A DNA stretch of 64,000 bases, from assembly GCF_029784155.1 (NCBI RefSeq), contig NC_073693.1, positions 284,986,875-285,050,874 of the forward strand, read 5' to 3'. Positions 1 through 13,604 of this stretch are shown piece by piece. Source of the stretch: Uranotaenia lowii (taxonomy: Eukaryota; Arthropoda; Insecta; Diptera; Culicidae). Every line of letters starts with the position of its first letter. Within the stretch, counting starts at the first letter, position 1. Under the pieces are notes generated by a model that saw only the letters and a program-made list of their open reading frames with translations, had not been told where the DNA came from and did no database searches. Both the position numbers and the translations under genes were made by a program.

Positions 1-290
1 AACCATTTGGTCCGAAAAAAAACCAGAAAAACAGTTCATGAGCTTTCAAGTCAACATGAAGAATTTTCGAGGCGCAAAATGCGTAAAAGGAGCAAATTTG
101 TGCAAAATTAGTTTCACCATGTCTTTTTGCATCGTAAATGTCTCAAACACACGTTAATTTAAAAATCTATCAAAAATAGGCTAGATAGTCCTTTTCGTAA
201 CCAACACAACGCTACTAAAGTTTTGCAAATCCGAGCTTTATTAACGTAGATATCACCGAAATAAAGCGCCCGGGTACTAAATTATCATAG
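1..290 (+). repeat. dispersed repeat, copy A (runs off left edge)
   Basis: This stretch is repeated in the same orientation at 13045-13275. Both begin AACCATTTGGTCCGAAAAAA, continue through AAGAATTTTCGAGGCGCAAA and GCAAATTTGTGCAAAATTA, and end near TATCACCGAAATAAAG. Copy A has about 60 extra bases (roughly 125-180) that copy B lacks. No coding frame is supported. The class is unknown; a decayed transposon is likely (inference). Confidence 0.75.
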
Positions 291-1261
291 CCTTACTTTT
301 TTTTATTTCATTTTTGGATTCAGCGCCCGATTTCATATTAGAAGTGATCTTCAGCTTACTTAGTTCAAAAATGCTGTAAACTATGTGTAATTTTTTCTTG
401 TGATCTGGAACCAAGCATGCAAAATTTTGCAACACAAACTAAAATCAATTTGAGTACCTCTAAAAAGCGTGTATATTTGTGTACCTCTAACAAGCGTGTA
501 TATTTCGAATCAGTCGAACACAAAAGTTGAAATCTAACCAACAGAAAAATCAAATTTCATCTTTTACTGGAAAGGTAGTTCTTAAATAGTCTCTGTTTTG
601 TTAATAAACAACGTGACCTTAATTAAGTTTCATATTTTTAACACTCGCAATTAATCTTTTTCCCTTTTTGAAAAATGTCCAGTTGAAATTTCCAAGATTG
701 TACAATTAATTATTTCGTTAATTATGTTCAAATTTGATGAGTAGAAAATAACTAAAAAAAATATATGCTCAAAGAAATATATAGTTGAAAATGAATACAT
801 GAAACTAAAATTCAGAATTTAAAAACTTAGAATTAAGAATTACAAATAAAAATTTGACATCTTTTCTCGAAACTCGAATCAGTATCTAGAATGAATAATA
901 ACTTCATAAAGCACAGACTAAATACTTTTTATTAATAACTAAATTAACATTATGCAAGGTTTTTGTTTAAGATTGATGTTCAAGCATTAACATCAAATGT
1001 TTGAAGTGTTGATTGTCATAAAGACATTCCATGTACTAAATAAATGGTAAACAAAAACAGATTTGATAGAAATAAAAAAGAGTTATAAACAAATAAATAA
1101 AAACTCTTATGGTTTTAACGTTATTTTCTCTCATCATTATCTCATGTTCAATGATTACTCATATGTTTTTCTTATCAAACAACAGCAATAAATCTTTAAT
1201 TCTAAAATTTCGAAAACTTTTTATTTTTGGCTCTTCCGACTCGAAAGGTTGCCACTTTCTT
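291..1261. other. AT-rich intergenic sequence, no feature seen
   Basis: Low-GC sequence with short ORFs only. I see no conserved motif, tandem array or terminal repeat. Confidence 0.6.
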
Positions 1262-1555
1262 AGCTTGCAGGGTTGCTAGCGAACCGGGAAAACCGGGAAA
1301 ACCGGGAAAAACTTTGGAATTTCATCATCTCACCGGGAAACCGGGAAAAAACCGGGAATTTCGGCACCTCACCGGGAAAATTGACATGTTCGAAATTTTT
1401 TCACAGAGTTTCAAAGATATTTTTAAAATTATTTCAAAATTTGGGAGTATTTTTTTAAGAGTCTCGATATAGAATTATTTCATAAACGCTTATTCGTTCA
1501 TTAGTAAACAATCGAAGTTTGAATCGTTTTTTAACAAATTGCGGAAAATATGAGT

Positions 1556-2522
1556 TACCGTCAAACGGGGCAACATGCAAAAGCAGGGTTAGATGCAACA
1601 TTTGTATACCACAACACTCATTCAATTTTTATTTCAATATACTGTAATGAAGTTATCATTGAATGATAACAAATTGATGATGACACAGTTGTTAACATCC
1701 AGAAAGAGTTTTTAAATGTCTCTCATTCTCATAAAAAATTTAAAAAATCGAGCAATAAATGTACAAATTTTTACATTTGATGTCGTGAAAAACTTTACCT
1801 AGTAAGACGGATTGGCTTAATGATATCACCTACAAACTTCATATTGCTTTCATTATCCTCTACCAAGACTGTTGGTGTATAAATATTTTTCGGACAATCA
1901 CCAAATTTTTTTAAACAAATATTTTTATAATTCAGTTAGCTGCCTGGGGCAAAATGCAACAAAATGCAAATCAGAACTAAATTTCATAATCGCGTTTCCA
2001 TATGCTGGGATGTGATTGTTTTACGTTATGCGTTAATTTTAACATTTCAATTTCATCTATTCTAAGAATTATTTTCATGATTTAAGCTAAAAGAATATTT
2101 TGTAGTATACTTTACCCCTAAATGTATGCAGCAGATTAACACTTTTTTCTTTAAAAAAATTTTGACAGAAAAAAATGGAAAATTTAATTCGAACAAAACC
2201 AAAAATTACTGCAATTGGTGCATTATGCATTATGACATCACAAATATATCAAAAACTATAAATTTTTAAATGTTTTCATTTGATTTTTCATTAATAACTG
2301 AGTTTGTTGCAACTTACCCCTTTTTCTTAGTAGGGTTAAAATCGCATGTTTTTGTAAATTTAAAAATAACTGGTAAAACCAATAATTTTTCTGACTTCGT
2401 CAGTTTGGTGTCCCATCAACCTTAAAACTTTTGATGTACAAGAGGTATGATTATCTGTAAGCATTAAGATTTTAGAAGCCATTGAAGTTGAAAATTGTTG
2501 CATGTTGCGCCAGTTGACGGTA
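1556..2522. mobile_element. nested MITE-like element, TACCGTCAA termini
   Basis: The left end TACCGTCAAACGGGGCAACA is matched in inverted orientation by the right end (complement TACCGTCAACTGGCGCAACA); the inverted match continues to ATGCAA, about 26 bp with three mismatches. A short TGAG/CTCA inverted extension lies outside. Internal motifs (GGGGCAAAATGCAAC, GTTGCAACTTACCCC) echo the termini. It interrupts the 1268-4433 element. No coding capacity is seen. Confidence 0.75.
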
Positions 2523-2631
2523 TCTCATTTTTTTCGCTCTCCGCAAGTGTGCTACACTTACAAGCATAACTCAAATGTTATAAATTTAACAATGAAACAA
2601 TTATAGACAAAACTAAAAACAAAACTAACTA

Positions 2632-3007
2632 CAGTCGATCCTGGATAAGTTAAAGTCCAAAGGACTGAACTTTTTTTCTCGCTTAAAGAGGATTCTAACT
2701 TATATTTATTTTATTATGGGTCAGCAACATACAAATGCTTTAAAGTGATCTAGAAATGCAACTATTCAATGTGTATTTGTTAGAAATGCACCTGACACCA
2801 GTTGATGCATCAGTTCGAAGGATTCTGAGTAAGTTTCAATATGGTACAAAAGTGTTATTTTCTCTAATTTCCCTGGTCTAGTCAGGAAAACGACTCTAGC
2901 TTATAGAGGTTTTACACTCTCATTTGAAGAGGTTTTGTGTTTTGCAAAGCTTGAGACTTGATGTTTTCTCTCACTATAGAGGTTTCTCGCACATCCAGAT
3001 TCGGCTG
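2632..3007. mobile_element. pogo/Tc1-like MITE with TA target duplication
   Basis: The ends CAGTCGATCCTGGATAAG and (complement of right end) CAGCCGAATCTGGATGTG form an imperfect inverted repeat, flanked on both sides by TA (2630-2631, 3008-3009). TA duplication and a CAGT/CAGC start are typical of Tc1/mariner, particularly pogo-type, elements. Internal AGAGGTTTT/AGAGGATT motifs repeat. At 376 bp with no ORF it is non-autonomous. It lies inside the 1268-4433 element. Confidence 0.75.
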
Positions 3008-4009
3008 TACTAGTTTTAGTTTCGACGTCAAATTATTCAGTGTTCGATATACATATTTCATGAAAATATTTATGCAAAAGGCAAATAATTTGGCAGCGTG
3101 AGACGTTTTTCAGCAGAGTTATACTTCTTTTTCACCAGAAAAAGATATTGGTTTTCCAATGTTGGCCTGAGGAACGAAGCATTACATTGCAAGTGTTAAA
3201 TTTTGAATTTATTCTACGTTAAGCTGTTGCTTAAAGTGTCCGAAATCTAAGGTCTTAACCCTGATCAAAAATAATATCCTACACTCAAACAGTTAAAGCT
3301 CAGCCCTGTCTTATACACGATTTCTTGCATGAGCTTTCATTACGTCGTATGAAAAAAATGAGCAGTTGCAACTTCTTCCATTGAGAATATTTGTAGCCTG
3401 GACAACATATTCTATATGTAAAATACAAAATTTAAAGTTGTTTTGATAACTTTTTCAGCAGTTTTCTGTGAATTCTTAAGATGTTTCAAACGACGTAATG
3501 AAAGATCAGGCGATTTCTATATTTTCACGAACCTTTAGTTCAAATGACTATTACTTAAGTTATTCATTGGTCATTTCAGTTAAACATTTTTTTCAAAAAC
3601 ATGTCTTCCGAATTTGTACCAACAAATGTAACTGCATTTGGAAAATAATGATTTTATAGTATGTTTCGATGTTTTTTTAACAGATTTCTATACAAATTAT
3701 ACTTTTTTTTCTAGAACTTTATAAAAATCTTGAAAATTATATTGGCTGTAAGTACTACATCATAGTTTCAAGATCAATCAATCGGACTTATTTTTGCAAA
3801 ATTGATGAAATTGCGGAGCAAAACGACGAATAGATGCCCCGTTCGTTAGATTTGTTAAAAAAAATCATGAAAACCTGTCAATTGATACGAAAAGACTACT
3901 GGTTAGAAGACGCCGAAGTGTTTGCCATGATTTCTAACCGGTTTACAAGTTTTTAGAAATTTGAAGCCCTGTATATTGATTTTTTTATTCACCATGATTT
4001 TATATGAAA

Positions 4010-4340
4010 ACTAGCTGACCCGGCAAACTTCGTTTCACCTGTTACTCAATAAATCGTTAGAAAATGTTTCATCAACACATCTTTAATTTCTTCGTGCTCG
4101 GGAATCAGTTTTCATGAAAATCGTCTTCAAGTTGTTCGAGTTGTGTCCCATTTCTGGTCGGTTTTGTATGGGAGCCCCCCTTCCATAAAATGTGACATTC
4201 TCAAAACTAAAATACAAACCATCTCTGGCCTGAAAAACCCTCGGATACCAAATTTCACTTCATTCCGACCGTCCGTTTGTACGTGATGTTGTTACAAAGA
4301 ACACGCCTCCATTTTTATATATAAGACGAGTATAATAAAT
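4010..4340 (+). mobile_element. fragment resembling the 3' end of an insect non-LTR element
   Basis: It begins CTAGCTGACCCGGCAAACTT and ends in a TATATATAA-rich tail, the layout of a widespread insect interspersed repeat that I associate with RTE-type or SINE 3' ends. The assignment is from recognition only. It contains no ORF and lies just inside the right end of the 1268-4433 element. Confidence 0.45.
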
Positions 4341-4675
4341 ATCGAGAAGACCATCATTTATAACCGGGAAAAAACCTGGGAAAAACCGGGAAAAACTTTG
4401 GAATTCCAAAACGAAAAATCGCTAGCAACCCTGAGCTTGTCAAATGAACAGCTGATTTCTCATTGTTTACCAATTTTTTGACATATGATGGTCCGCTGAA
4501 TAAAAGTAATCACAACCTACATAACACATTAAAAATTAAAGGGAAAAATAAGCAGAATCACTTCATCCATTAACAATACTTTCATAATTTAAACATATTC
4601 TTCAATCTAAAGGATCGTTTTTGAAAACACATTAGTGTATCAGGAACAAGAATTAGGAAAACAAGTTAAATTTAC

Positions 4676-4870
4676 ACATTTTTGCCTTTCTTACAGAAAG
4701 GTATAGTTATCGGTCGATTTGGGAGATCATTAATTATGGGCTAAGATATACCTTTAGATAAAGGTAACTATCGGATCAGCTCGACGTGTTCTAACGATGT
4801 CTGTGTATTAGTGTGAATTTTTGTGCCCTTTTTCACTTTACTTTTAAACTTTTTACACTGCCTCAAAGAT
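4676..4870 (+). repeat. dispersed short element, copy 1 (GCCTTTCTTACAGAAAGG)
   Basis: It starts with a small hairpin (GCCTTTC..GAAAGG) then GGTATAGTTATCGGTCGATT, and ends with GATGTCTGTGTATT-like sequence. A reverse-oriented copy is at 27870-28062. The two match over roughly 150 bases, so this is an interspersed, probably non-autonomous element. Confidence 0.75.
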
Positions 4871-5247
4871 AGAAATAGGAGTTTCCTGATAGAATATTTG
4901 TTACACTGCTTGTCACACATATGAGTCCAGATTAGGGTTATACCGTGCCCTTAAATGAAGCTTAAGAATAGACAAAAACAGAAAAAAAAATCAAATAGAA
5001 TATTTGTTCCAAGCTAATTTGAATTTTTGAATTAATTAATATGAGAAAATATCTTTTTCAATACTAATTTCTATAAAAAGAAATGGAAATTCCATCCGCT
5101 AATTCAGAAATCATCCAAATCATCTCACATTTTTGATGATTGAAAATGTCTCAAAATACAAGAAATGATAAACTTACATCTTCTGAATTCTTGTAATCTT
5201 TTATTTTGTATCATAACTTTTTAATGGACGCACCTTAAAAGCTCTGG

Positions 5248-6268
5248 AAAAAAACTCCCTTATCAGATCTTGAGTGTCAATTTGACACTCCTCGTTTAAA
5301 ACCGCTCTGTCTCACTTGTTTCTCAACCGATTTTCACAGTATTTTTAGTTTTGGAAACCTCGCAAACGTCCGCGTAAATTTTCTGGATTTACTTTTTATT
5401 TTTATCTTTTTCAAATATTTGTAAAGTATCGCAGCGCTTTTGTAATTACACCACTAGAATCGGTATGAAATTGGATTTCTGGGGAACATAAACTTATTGC
5501 GGGAATCTTGAATTAATATATTTGAAATCTAGTGCAAAGTTTAATTTAAGTGCAAGAAAATTTGACAAATTGCACTCTGAAAAAAAAGTTTAAAAAATCA
5601 GCTACCTTTGAAAATTTGTTAAAAATTTCAATCCTCTTTTCAAACTTTATCTGGTGTTACAATTTTAAAAAAATTAACAATCAATGAACCGTCAAAATTA
5701 TTTTAATAGGTTGCCAGATAAGCTTTGAAATAAGTACTGAAATTTTTAACAAATTTTCAAAGGTAGCTGATTTTTTCAACTTTTTGTCAGATTGCAATTT
5801 CCAGATTTTCTTGAACTTAAATCAAGTACTGTTTTTACACCACTTTTTTACATTTACATTCATTACATGACCCTAAAAAATTTCAAAAAAAATTAAAAAA
5901 AAATATACCCTTATGTGCAACGTACAGCTTCTAACTTCAGCTTTTTTGGACACTAAGTGAAATATTTTTGAGCATTCCATAGCTGATCTACAGTTGTTCG
6001 ATGCACACGGAAAAAAATCTGCACGAATATAGTGGCGCTCTCTGGTCCTGAGGAAGCGAAGCAGTTTTTAAAAAGCATGTTTTTCGGAATTTTTTTTCTT
6101 AGACTTTGAATAACGGGTAACTGAAGTGTTGTAGGTGAATAATGTTTGAAGAACATGAGTTACATTACGAGGTTTCCAAAACTATAAATTTTGTATAACG
6201 ACTTTGTAAAGCAGTTTCAAGCGAGGAGTGTCAAATTGAAAGTCTAGGTCTGATTAGGGAGTTTTTTT
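5248..6268. mobile_element. foldback element, family 1, full copy
   Basis: Long inverted repeat arms start AAAAAAACTCCC(T/C)TATCAGA and carry the near-palindrome GAGTGTCAATTTGACACTC just inside the left end. The arms match over about 115 bp at the termini up to GTTTTGGAAACCTCG. A second inner inverted repeat (TCAGCTACCTTTGAAAATTT at 5600, complement ending near 5773) makes most of the 1,021 bp potentially self-pairing. A deleted copy is at 52152-52665; both share GATCAGCTATGGAATGCTCA. No ORF is supported. Confidence 0.8.
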
Positions 6269-6289
6269 CATAAAAAAAACGTTTGAAAC

Positions 6290-6750
6290 AGTGACTCATT
6301 GATAGTGATTAATATCACCCTTCAAAAAGTTGACTCATTTTTGAAGCTTAATAACTTTTTTATCTCAAATCGTGTCATTATTTAAGCTTTAAACTAACCC
6401 GTTTTCAAAAGAAATAGGCCGGAGAGGACTAAAGTTATTTATGAAAAAGTGGTTTTTCATGTTTCTCCCGAACAAAATGTCTCCAAATCCCATACAAGAC
6501 TCAGGCTCGTTGAGCGACCCCTTCCCGTGATCCTATCTGGCCCAAATTTGACATGAGATCTTGTACTAGGCCTAGGATCAATTTTAGCCTGCAGCACATA
6601 ACATTTCACATGTTTGAAATTTCCCATACAAATTTGGGGCAGTCTAATGCACCCGCATAAAGTTACAAGCTGCCAAACTTCCAATAGTGTCATATTGACA
6701 CTCGAGAGCTTTTTTGCCAGGAATTTACCACATTGTGGCATTCTTCCCTA
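6290..6750 (-). repeat. interspersed repeat sharing its end with 52025-52100
   Basis: Read on the minus strand it starts GCTCTCGAGTGTCAATATGA, followed by CACTATTGGAAGTTTGG. A diverged match (GTGTCAATATGACGCTATTG) is at 52030 on the plus strand. The TGTCAATATGACA core resembles the palindrome of the neighbouring foldback element, so the two may be related or one inserted next to the other. The 94-codon minus-strand frame (6457-6741) has no recognisable domain. Confidence 0.55.
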
Positions 6751-6754
6751 ACCT

Positions 6755-8795
6755 CAAGAGCGTGTAAGTGTTAATAATACTTTGAATAGCATAAACTTCA
6801 GTACAATCACCAATCTAATGTTCAATATACAAAATTCTTTAGGTATAAAATCAACAATTTTTTTCATGGAGATTTTTACGAATACCATTCTTTTTTTTCA
6901 AAATATTTGGAGCAAGTTAAATATTCCACAAAAATACATAAAAAAACAAAAAACGGCATATCTCATCACCAATATAATCATAAATCAATACATTTTGTCA
7001 TTCGAAACGTGTAAAGAATACTAAACTCTCCAGTGAGAAACCTATTTTTTTAGAAAAAAGCTCAACTTTTAGAAGTTTTTTCTATACATTATTCGTCCTA
7101 CGTAACGATTCGGCTTCGATTCAACAAATTAAATCGGCCTAATGGGGAACAAAGGACCGCGAAGTAAAACTGTAGGTGGAATAAAATTCTTTCATCTACA
7201 CTTTCAAACAACAAAAATCTGCCCTAACAAATATCGTGAATTCCAGATTCGAGCGCCATTTATCGGATTTTTTTCTTTCATGTTTCATTATTAAAGCCCA
7301 CACTTCCGAAATTGTCTCTCAACAATCAGTAAACACCTCAGTAAATAATACAACAATTTCGGGACGGGAACTATCACCGCTCATTACGCATTCGAAGTTC
7401 CACACTCATGTCATATGCATGAAGTGTTGCAAGCGATCGATTGACGCCCCTCCTCGAAAAAAATCAATACATCTTAGCGTCTCCCGATAGTAATGCCCTG
7501 AAAATCACACGACTTGCCGGAACGTAACACAGAGTGATGTCTGCAATTTGTTTCCATTATATTTAAAAAAGAGACGATTTATTGTTACCATCAAAAAAAT
7601 TAGTAGCTCTAATTTACAAAAGAAAAAATATATATATGAAAAAATATATATATATCCAAAATAATTTCTTGATCAATTTTACTTCAGTAAATCCTCGCAT
7701 TTTTAAACCGTTTCTCACTCACAATTCAATCAATCAATTAATTGAAGGGCCACACTTGTGTAAATAAAGTCTGTCATCGTCGATATGGGGCCCTGGATTG
7801 CAATAAACTGAAATGTGGGTTGAAGGATTTGTGAAATTCTGCTGAATTGCCTTCCTAAACTATGATAAGATAAATCCCTGATGTAACCATCAAACCAGAC
7901 AAGCCCCTGACTTTGATGATTCGGTAGAGAAAAATAAGTACTCAATCCTCTAATTGTCAAACTGACACACCATATTCGAGCTTATCTTAATCCTTCGCAC
8001 TCCCTACAACTGCTTGAGACTAACTGTTTATTTTTCCTCTTATTTTTTTACAGGTTTGTTCTACATTCGATGGTTTGAAGTGTTGACGCCCATGGTCTCG
8101 GATCAGCTTTGCAGCGCCGAGTTCTTGAACCAAAACTGATTGTCAGTGGCAAATTGACCGGTAATCAGTAAACTTGTTCAGATTTTTACCAATAATCGAA
8201 AGAAAATCTAAACTTGTTTTCCTATGAAAAAAAAGTGAAAAGAATTATTTTTTTAAACAGTTTTTCCATCTGCAAGAAAGTAAATCACTATGTTGTCAGC
8301 TAATATACCTGTAGGAAACGGTATTCTCTGTAAAACGAAAACACATCACTTTTGATTCAGATTTTTGATGAATGTTCTCAATAAAAACAGCTAAATCGAA
8401 CATCACATCAATAACAGTGAATTTATGTGGCGCTTACGGATGACAGAAACGGTCGCTGACAGTCATGACTGGTGATATTTTAAGAAATCCAGAAGGTATG
8501 TGGAAAGCTGCTACAGCAACACTCATTTATTTTTCATGGTAATCGCGATTTGGACATTCCTTGAAAACAAGTTGAGTGCTTCGGTCGAAAACACCGTTCC
8601 TGATATTGTTGGATTAGGGATTAGAATATTAGTTAGGAGGTGTTGTAAGTTCAATTCGATTGATAGAAAAGCGTCGCATAAAAAAATGCATAATTGTGAA
8701 AAATAACACAATTAATTGAATGATTTTTAATTTTCTGAATTTTTTTAAATATTGTTATTGTAAAATTATTCACATTTTTAAACTATACTCCTCAC
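6755..8795. other. no supported feature
   Basis: AT-rich sequence with a few short ORFs, the longest 84 codons. None has a recognisable motif, and I see no tandem or terminal repeats. Confidence 0.6.
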
Positions 8796-8797
8796 AA

Positions 8798-10120
<1,323 letters not shown>

Positions 10121-10122
10121 TA

Positions 10123-11447
10123 AAGCTTAGTTCTTTTAGAAATGGGACACTTTCTTTTGCTAATAGCTCGTTTACTTTTAATCGGACATTCAAAATTTTG
10201 ACAGCATTTTGTTGCCTGTAAAAATCACTAATCGACCTATTTTTTTCAAAATTTTAAATTCATGCGTTTTTGAGATATTCCCGATGCAAGAGAAAACGAA
10301 AAAAAATATCTTGTACAGTTTCCTTCTAAAACGATAATTATCAAACTGATAGCTGACAAAATCGTTGATTTTTCAAAGAATTAGTGTGTGTGAGTGATGG
10401 AAAAGTATGCAAACACTGTCAAAAATGTCTACCAAGTTCAAATCAAGCATTGAAGTGAAGCACATGATCGACAACTACTGTTAAGGGTCATCAGGGAAGA
10501 CAAGTCTTAGACCAGAATTTTTAATTTTTAAGAAGCAAAAAACTAACTGTTGATCGGTGAAATTTGCAACAATTTTTTCTCTGATAAGCTGACAGTGTTG
10601 CCTAATTATGAGCCATTCAAACCTAACCTCAAACGACAATTTTTTGCTAATTCTAGAGTTTGTAAGCTGTTAAGCTGGTTCTGAGGCAATGGGACTGGTG
10701 ATTTCTGATGGACGACAAAACTTGTGAAAACCCCAATATCAAACAAATTCCAGAGTTTGAATCCCATAACATGTCTGCTCGCGGTAAGGTCCCTAGCATA
10801 TTATAGTATGTATTTGCTAGTTGTTTTGTTTGAAATATAATGATTTGCCAAGATTCTGCTCCTATGGAAAAAAACAACAATTTTCAAAAGGAAAACATTG
10901 TTTTTTACTGTTTTTAATAGCCTTAAAAGAGTAATCTTGTATGTACCCTTCGCAACCTATGATCTATACTAACCGATTATACTTTAAGTTCAACCTTATG
11001 ATGGTTTTACTTCGTTATTGCAAGATTTTGCCAGCAAAAATACCATTAAAAACGCTCAAAAAGTGGCTCTAAAATAATCAAATTTTTTAGTTTCGAAACA
11101 GCTGTATCCACTAAATTGCCCTCAGTTTCTTTTAAAAGAGAAGTATTGGTCCGAAAAGTAGCAGAATTTGAAGAAGGAGGATGTAGCCAACTAAAATACA
11201 GATTAGACGAAGCATGAGTTTGAAAAACTGATCAATATCATGACTGAAAAAAGTGTGCGCTGGCCGAAGGTACCAAGAATAAAGTAGAATTTATTCTTCC
11301 GAAAAAACAAAAAGTTTTTTTTTCAAATTTTTTCATGAATTATCATAAGATTACCTTCATTTCTTCCATAGAAAGTATTTCGATCAAACGAATGGTTTTT
11401 GAGATACACGCATTCGTAACTGTCCCATTTCTAAAAGAACTAAGCTT
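10123..11447. mobile_element. TA-flanked Tc1/mariner-like element inserted in the TTAC array
   Basis: A 27-bp inverted repeat, beginning AAGCTTAGTTCTTTTAGAAA, bounds the element at both ends, with TA on each side (10121-10122, 11448-11449). The right flank continues TACTTACTG, a remnant of the TTAC array, which suggests insertion into the array. At 1,325 bp it is the size of a mariner-type transposon, but I find no open transposase frame; it is decayed or non-autonomous. Confidence 0.8.
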
Positions 11448-11449
11448 TA

Positions 11450-12690
11450 CTTACTGATGATTTTTAAAAAAATCTTAATTTTTTGTGCTATTTAAATATT
11501 CATTTTCATTTTCTTTATCATTAATAGACTTTTTTCAAATAGCAACTTTAAAAAAAATCGTAAAATTAAAAAAAAAAGGTAATCTAAATTTCTATGATGG
11601 AACCTTTAAACAAAAAAAGCAGTTACTTTTATCGATGGGTGAAATCTTCAAATTTGCTCTTAAGTCTTGTAGATCTCACTCTTTTGATTCGAACATAAAA
11701 TAAGTTTTTTTTAAAGAAAATATTCAATTTCTTTTAAAAAAATTGTATGCTCAAATAAAATGAGTCTTAGTCTATCAAACTTTTGAGCCAATTCAAAAAA
11801 ATCAATCGTAGCAAATATTTTTCAAAAGTTATTTTGAAACTACATCCAAATTTAAGATTTAAGTTTGAATTTGTATTTTTAAGAAAACAGAAATATTCAC
11901 TAAGTTAAAGAATACACTGAGAAAATATGGAACTTCCTACAGATTCTTTTATGTGGAAGTTTCTTTATTAGCAGTTTTTTTTTATTAAAAAGCAATTCCA
12001 TAATAAGAAAACCAAACCTGTAAATAATAAAAATCAGGATGTATTCAAAAAATCCTAAATATGTGCTTAGATACAAAATTTTTTTTTCCAGTGCCCTTAA
12101 TCATGAATCTGTAATTCAAATGTTAAAGTTTTGAGTTAAATCTGGCTTTTTTATGTCAAATGTTTATTTTTAATCACACTCGTGAATCTAACTTAATTAA
12201 TCCAAATCTGCATAGGAATAAGGTTTAAGAGCTTCGAATCTGAATATGAAACATAAATTAAGGATGGTTTTTAATTTGTTTTTCATATTTGATTAGAATA
12301 CTATCTAATATTGAAAACGCTAATGAGTTTCGAAAATCATGTTTCAATTTTTTTATGAATTTAAAAAACAGCTTTTTTTTTAAATTGAACTTGTAAACAG
12401 AAATAATGCTATGATCATTTAGAATCCGGGCAGTTACAAACGTGTGTATTTTAAAAACTATTCATTTGATAGAAAAACTTTCTATGAAGGAAATGAAGGT
12501 GTTAATATGACATTTGATGTAAAAATATAAAAAAAAAAGTTTTATCAACGATTGCAAGGAATACTCTAACTTTTTCATAAAATCTCGTTTTTATCTTTGC
12601 ACACTTTTTTTAGGTATGTATTGATTTTTTTTTTACCACAAAAGCAAAACCTTTGCAAAATCATGATATTTTACACAAACTTACCTGTAA
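11450..12690. other. no supported feature
   Basis: AT-rich sequence with many A or T runs. No repeat structure or coding frame is supported. Confidence 0.6.
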
Positions 12691-12699
12691 ATAGCAATT

Positions 12700-12960
12700 G
12701 GAAACTGGTTGAAACCTTTTCATGAGTAGGCATCTCGAAGAATTTGATCTCTTATATCCGGTTTTAACATAAATTTCTTTGTCCATCAGAACACATCTGT
12801 CATATTTCGTAAAAGCCGGATGCACAGATTGCTATCTTTGAAACTGATCATTATTTTACTTGGTGTCTACTAGTCAGGAAACACTTTTTGCCTGCCGGAA
12901 ATGGATTTTTTGCATTATTTAAGGAGTCTGCATTCAGTTATCCCCAATAACCATAGACTT
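12700..12960 (-). pseudogene. possible Tc1/mariner transposase remnant
   Basis: One minus-strand frame around 12750-12830 reads FTKYDRCVLMDKEIYVKTGY, resembling the region around the first catalytic Asp of DD37E/DD37D transposases (usually CVLMDDETYVK). Stops and frameshifts occur within about 30 codons on each side. The match is short, so confidence is low. Confidence 0.35.
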
Positions 12961-13044
12961 TTTACCATATTTAAGATCAAGGTTGCACTCCGATGGTCGA
13001 TTTGAACTTTGTGTGGATCCTAGAGTGGCTCCCTATACTTCATA

Positions 13045-13275
13045 ACCATTTGGTCCGAAAAAAAACCAGAAAAAATCAACAGTTCATGAGCTTTCAAGTC
13101 AACAATGAAGAATTTTCGAGGCGCAAAATGCGTAAAAGGAGCAAATTTGTGCAAAATTATTTTTAACATGTCTTTTTCATAGCCAACACAACGCTACTAA
13201 AGTTTTGCATATCCGAGCTCTATTAACGTAGCTATCACCGAAATAAAGTGCCTGGATATGATCATAGCTTTACAA
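13045..13275 (+). repeat. dispersed repeat, copy B
   Basis: Direct-orientation partner of the sequence at 1-290, starting AACCATTTGGTCCGAAAAAA. It is shorter because about 60 bases are missing between the GTGCAAAATTA segment and CCAACACAACGCTACTAAAG. Confidence 0.75.
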
Positions 13276-13604
13276 TTTTGATTTTGACAATATGGAACCA
13301 GAATCACGCAAATGTTTAATTTCATTCAAAATTTTCAGATTTCGTTAAAATGAAAATTTAATACTATTTTTTTTTTTAAACAACGTTGCATGCCTTGATG
13401 GATTTCTCAAAACTTTATTTTAATGCTTTTTTCAACCATTCTAGCACTCTTTTCAAAAATAATATTAAAAATAAATTATAAATTATTATTTTCGGATTTT
13501 TGTTGAGTTTTCATCCTGCACTGCTATTACTCCGTAATTACTAGTATTTTTTTTCTTAAACCGCTTTAAAATGCATGTCCATTCGAAAAACAATATGCTT
13601 TTAG

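Larger units (their letters stand above)
1268..4433 (+). mobile_element. CAGGG-ended DNA transposon with CCGGGAAAA subterminal repeats, nested
   Basis: The ends are a perfect 15-bp inverted repeat: CAGGGTTGCTAGCGA at 1268-1282 and its complement at 4419-4433. The 6-bp sequence AGCTTG flanks both sides (1262-1267, 4434-4439), consistent with a target duplication. Just inside both ends are direct copies of ACCGGGAAAA. A second, diverged copy starts at 63041 and shares the internal marker TTTAGTTT(T)CGACGTCAAAT (3014 here, about 63550 there). No transposase frame remains, so the element is non-autonomous or decayed. The end sequence resembles hAT ends, but hAT normally makes 8-bp duplications, so superfamily is uncertain. 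Three other elements lie inside it (1556-2522, 2632-3007, 4010-4340). Confidence 0.8.
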
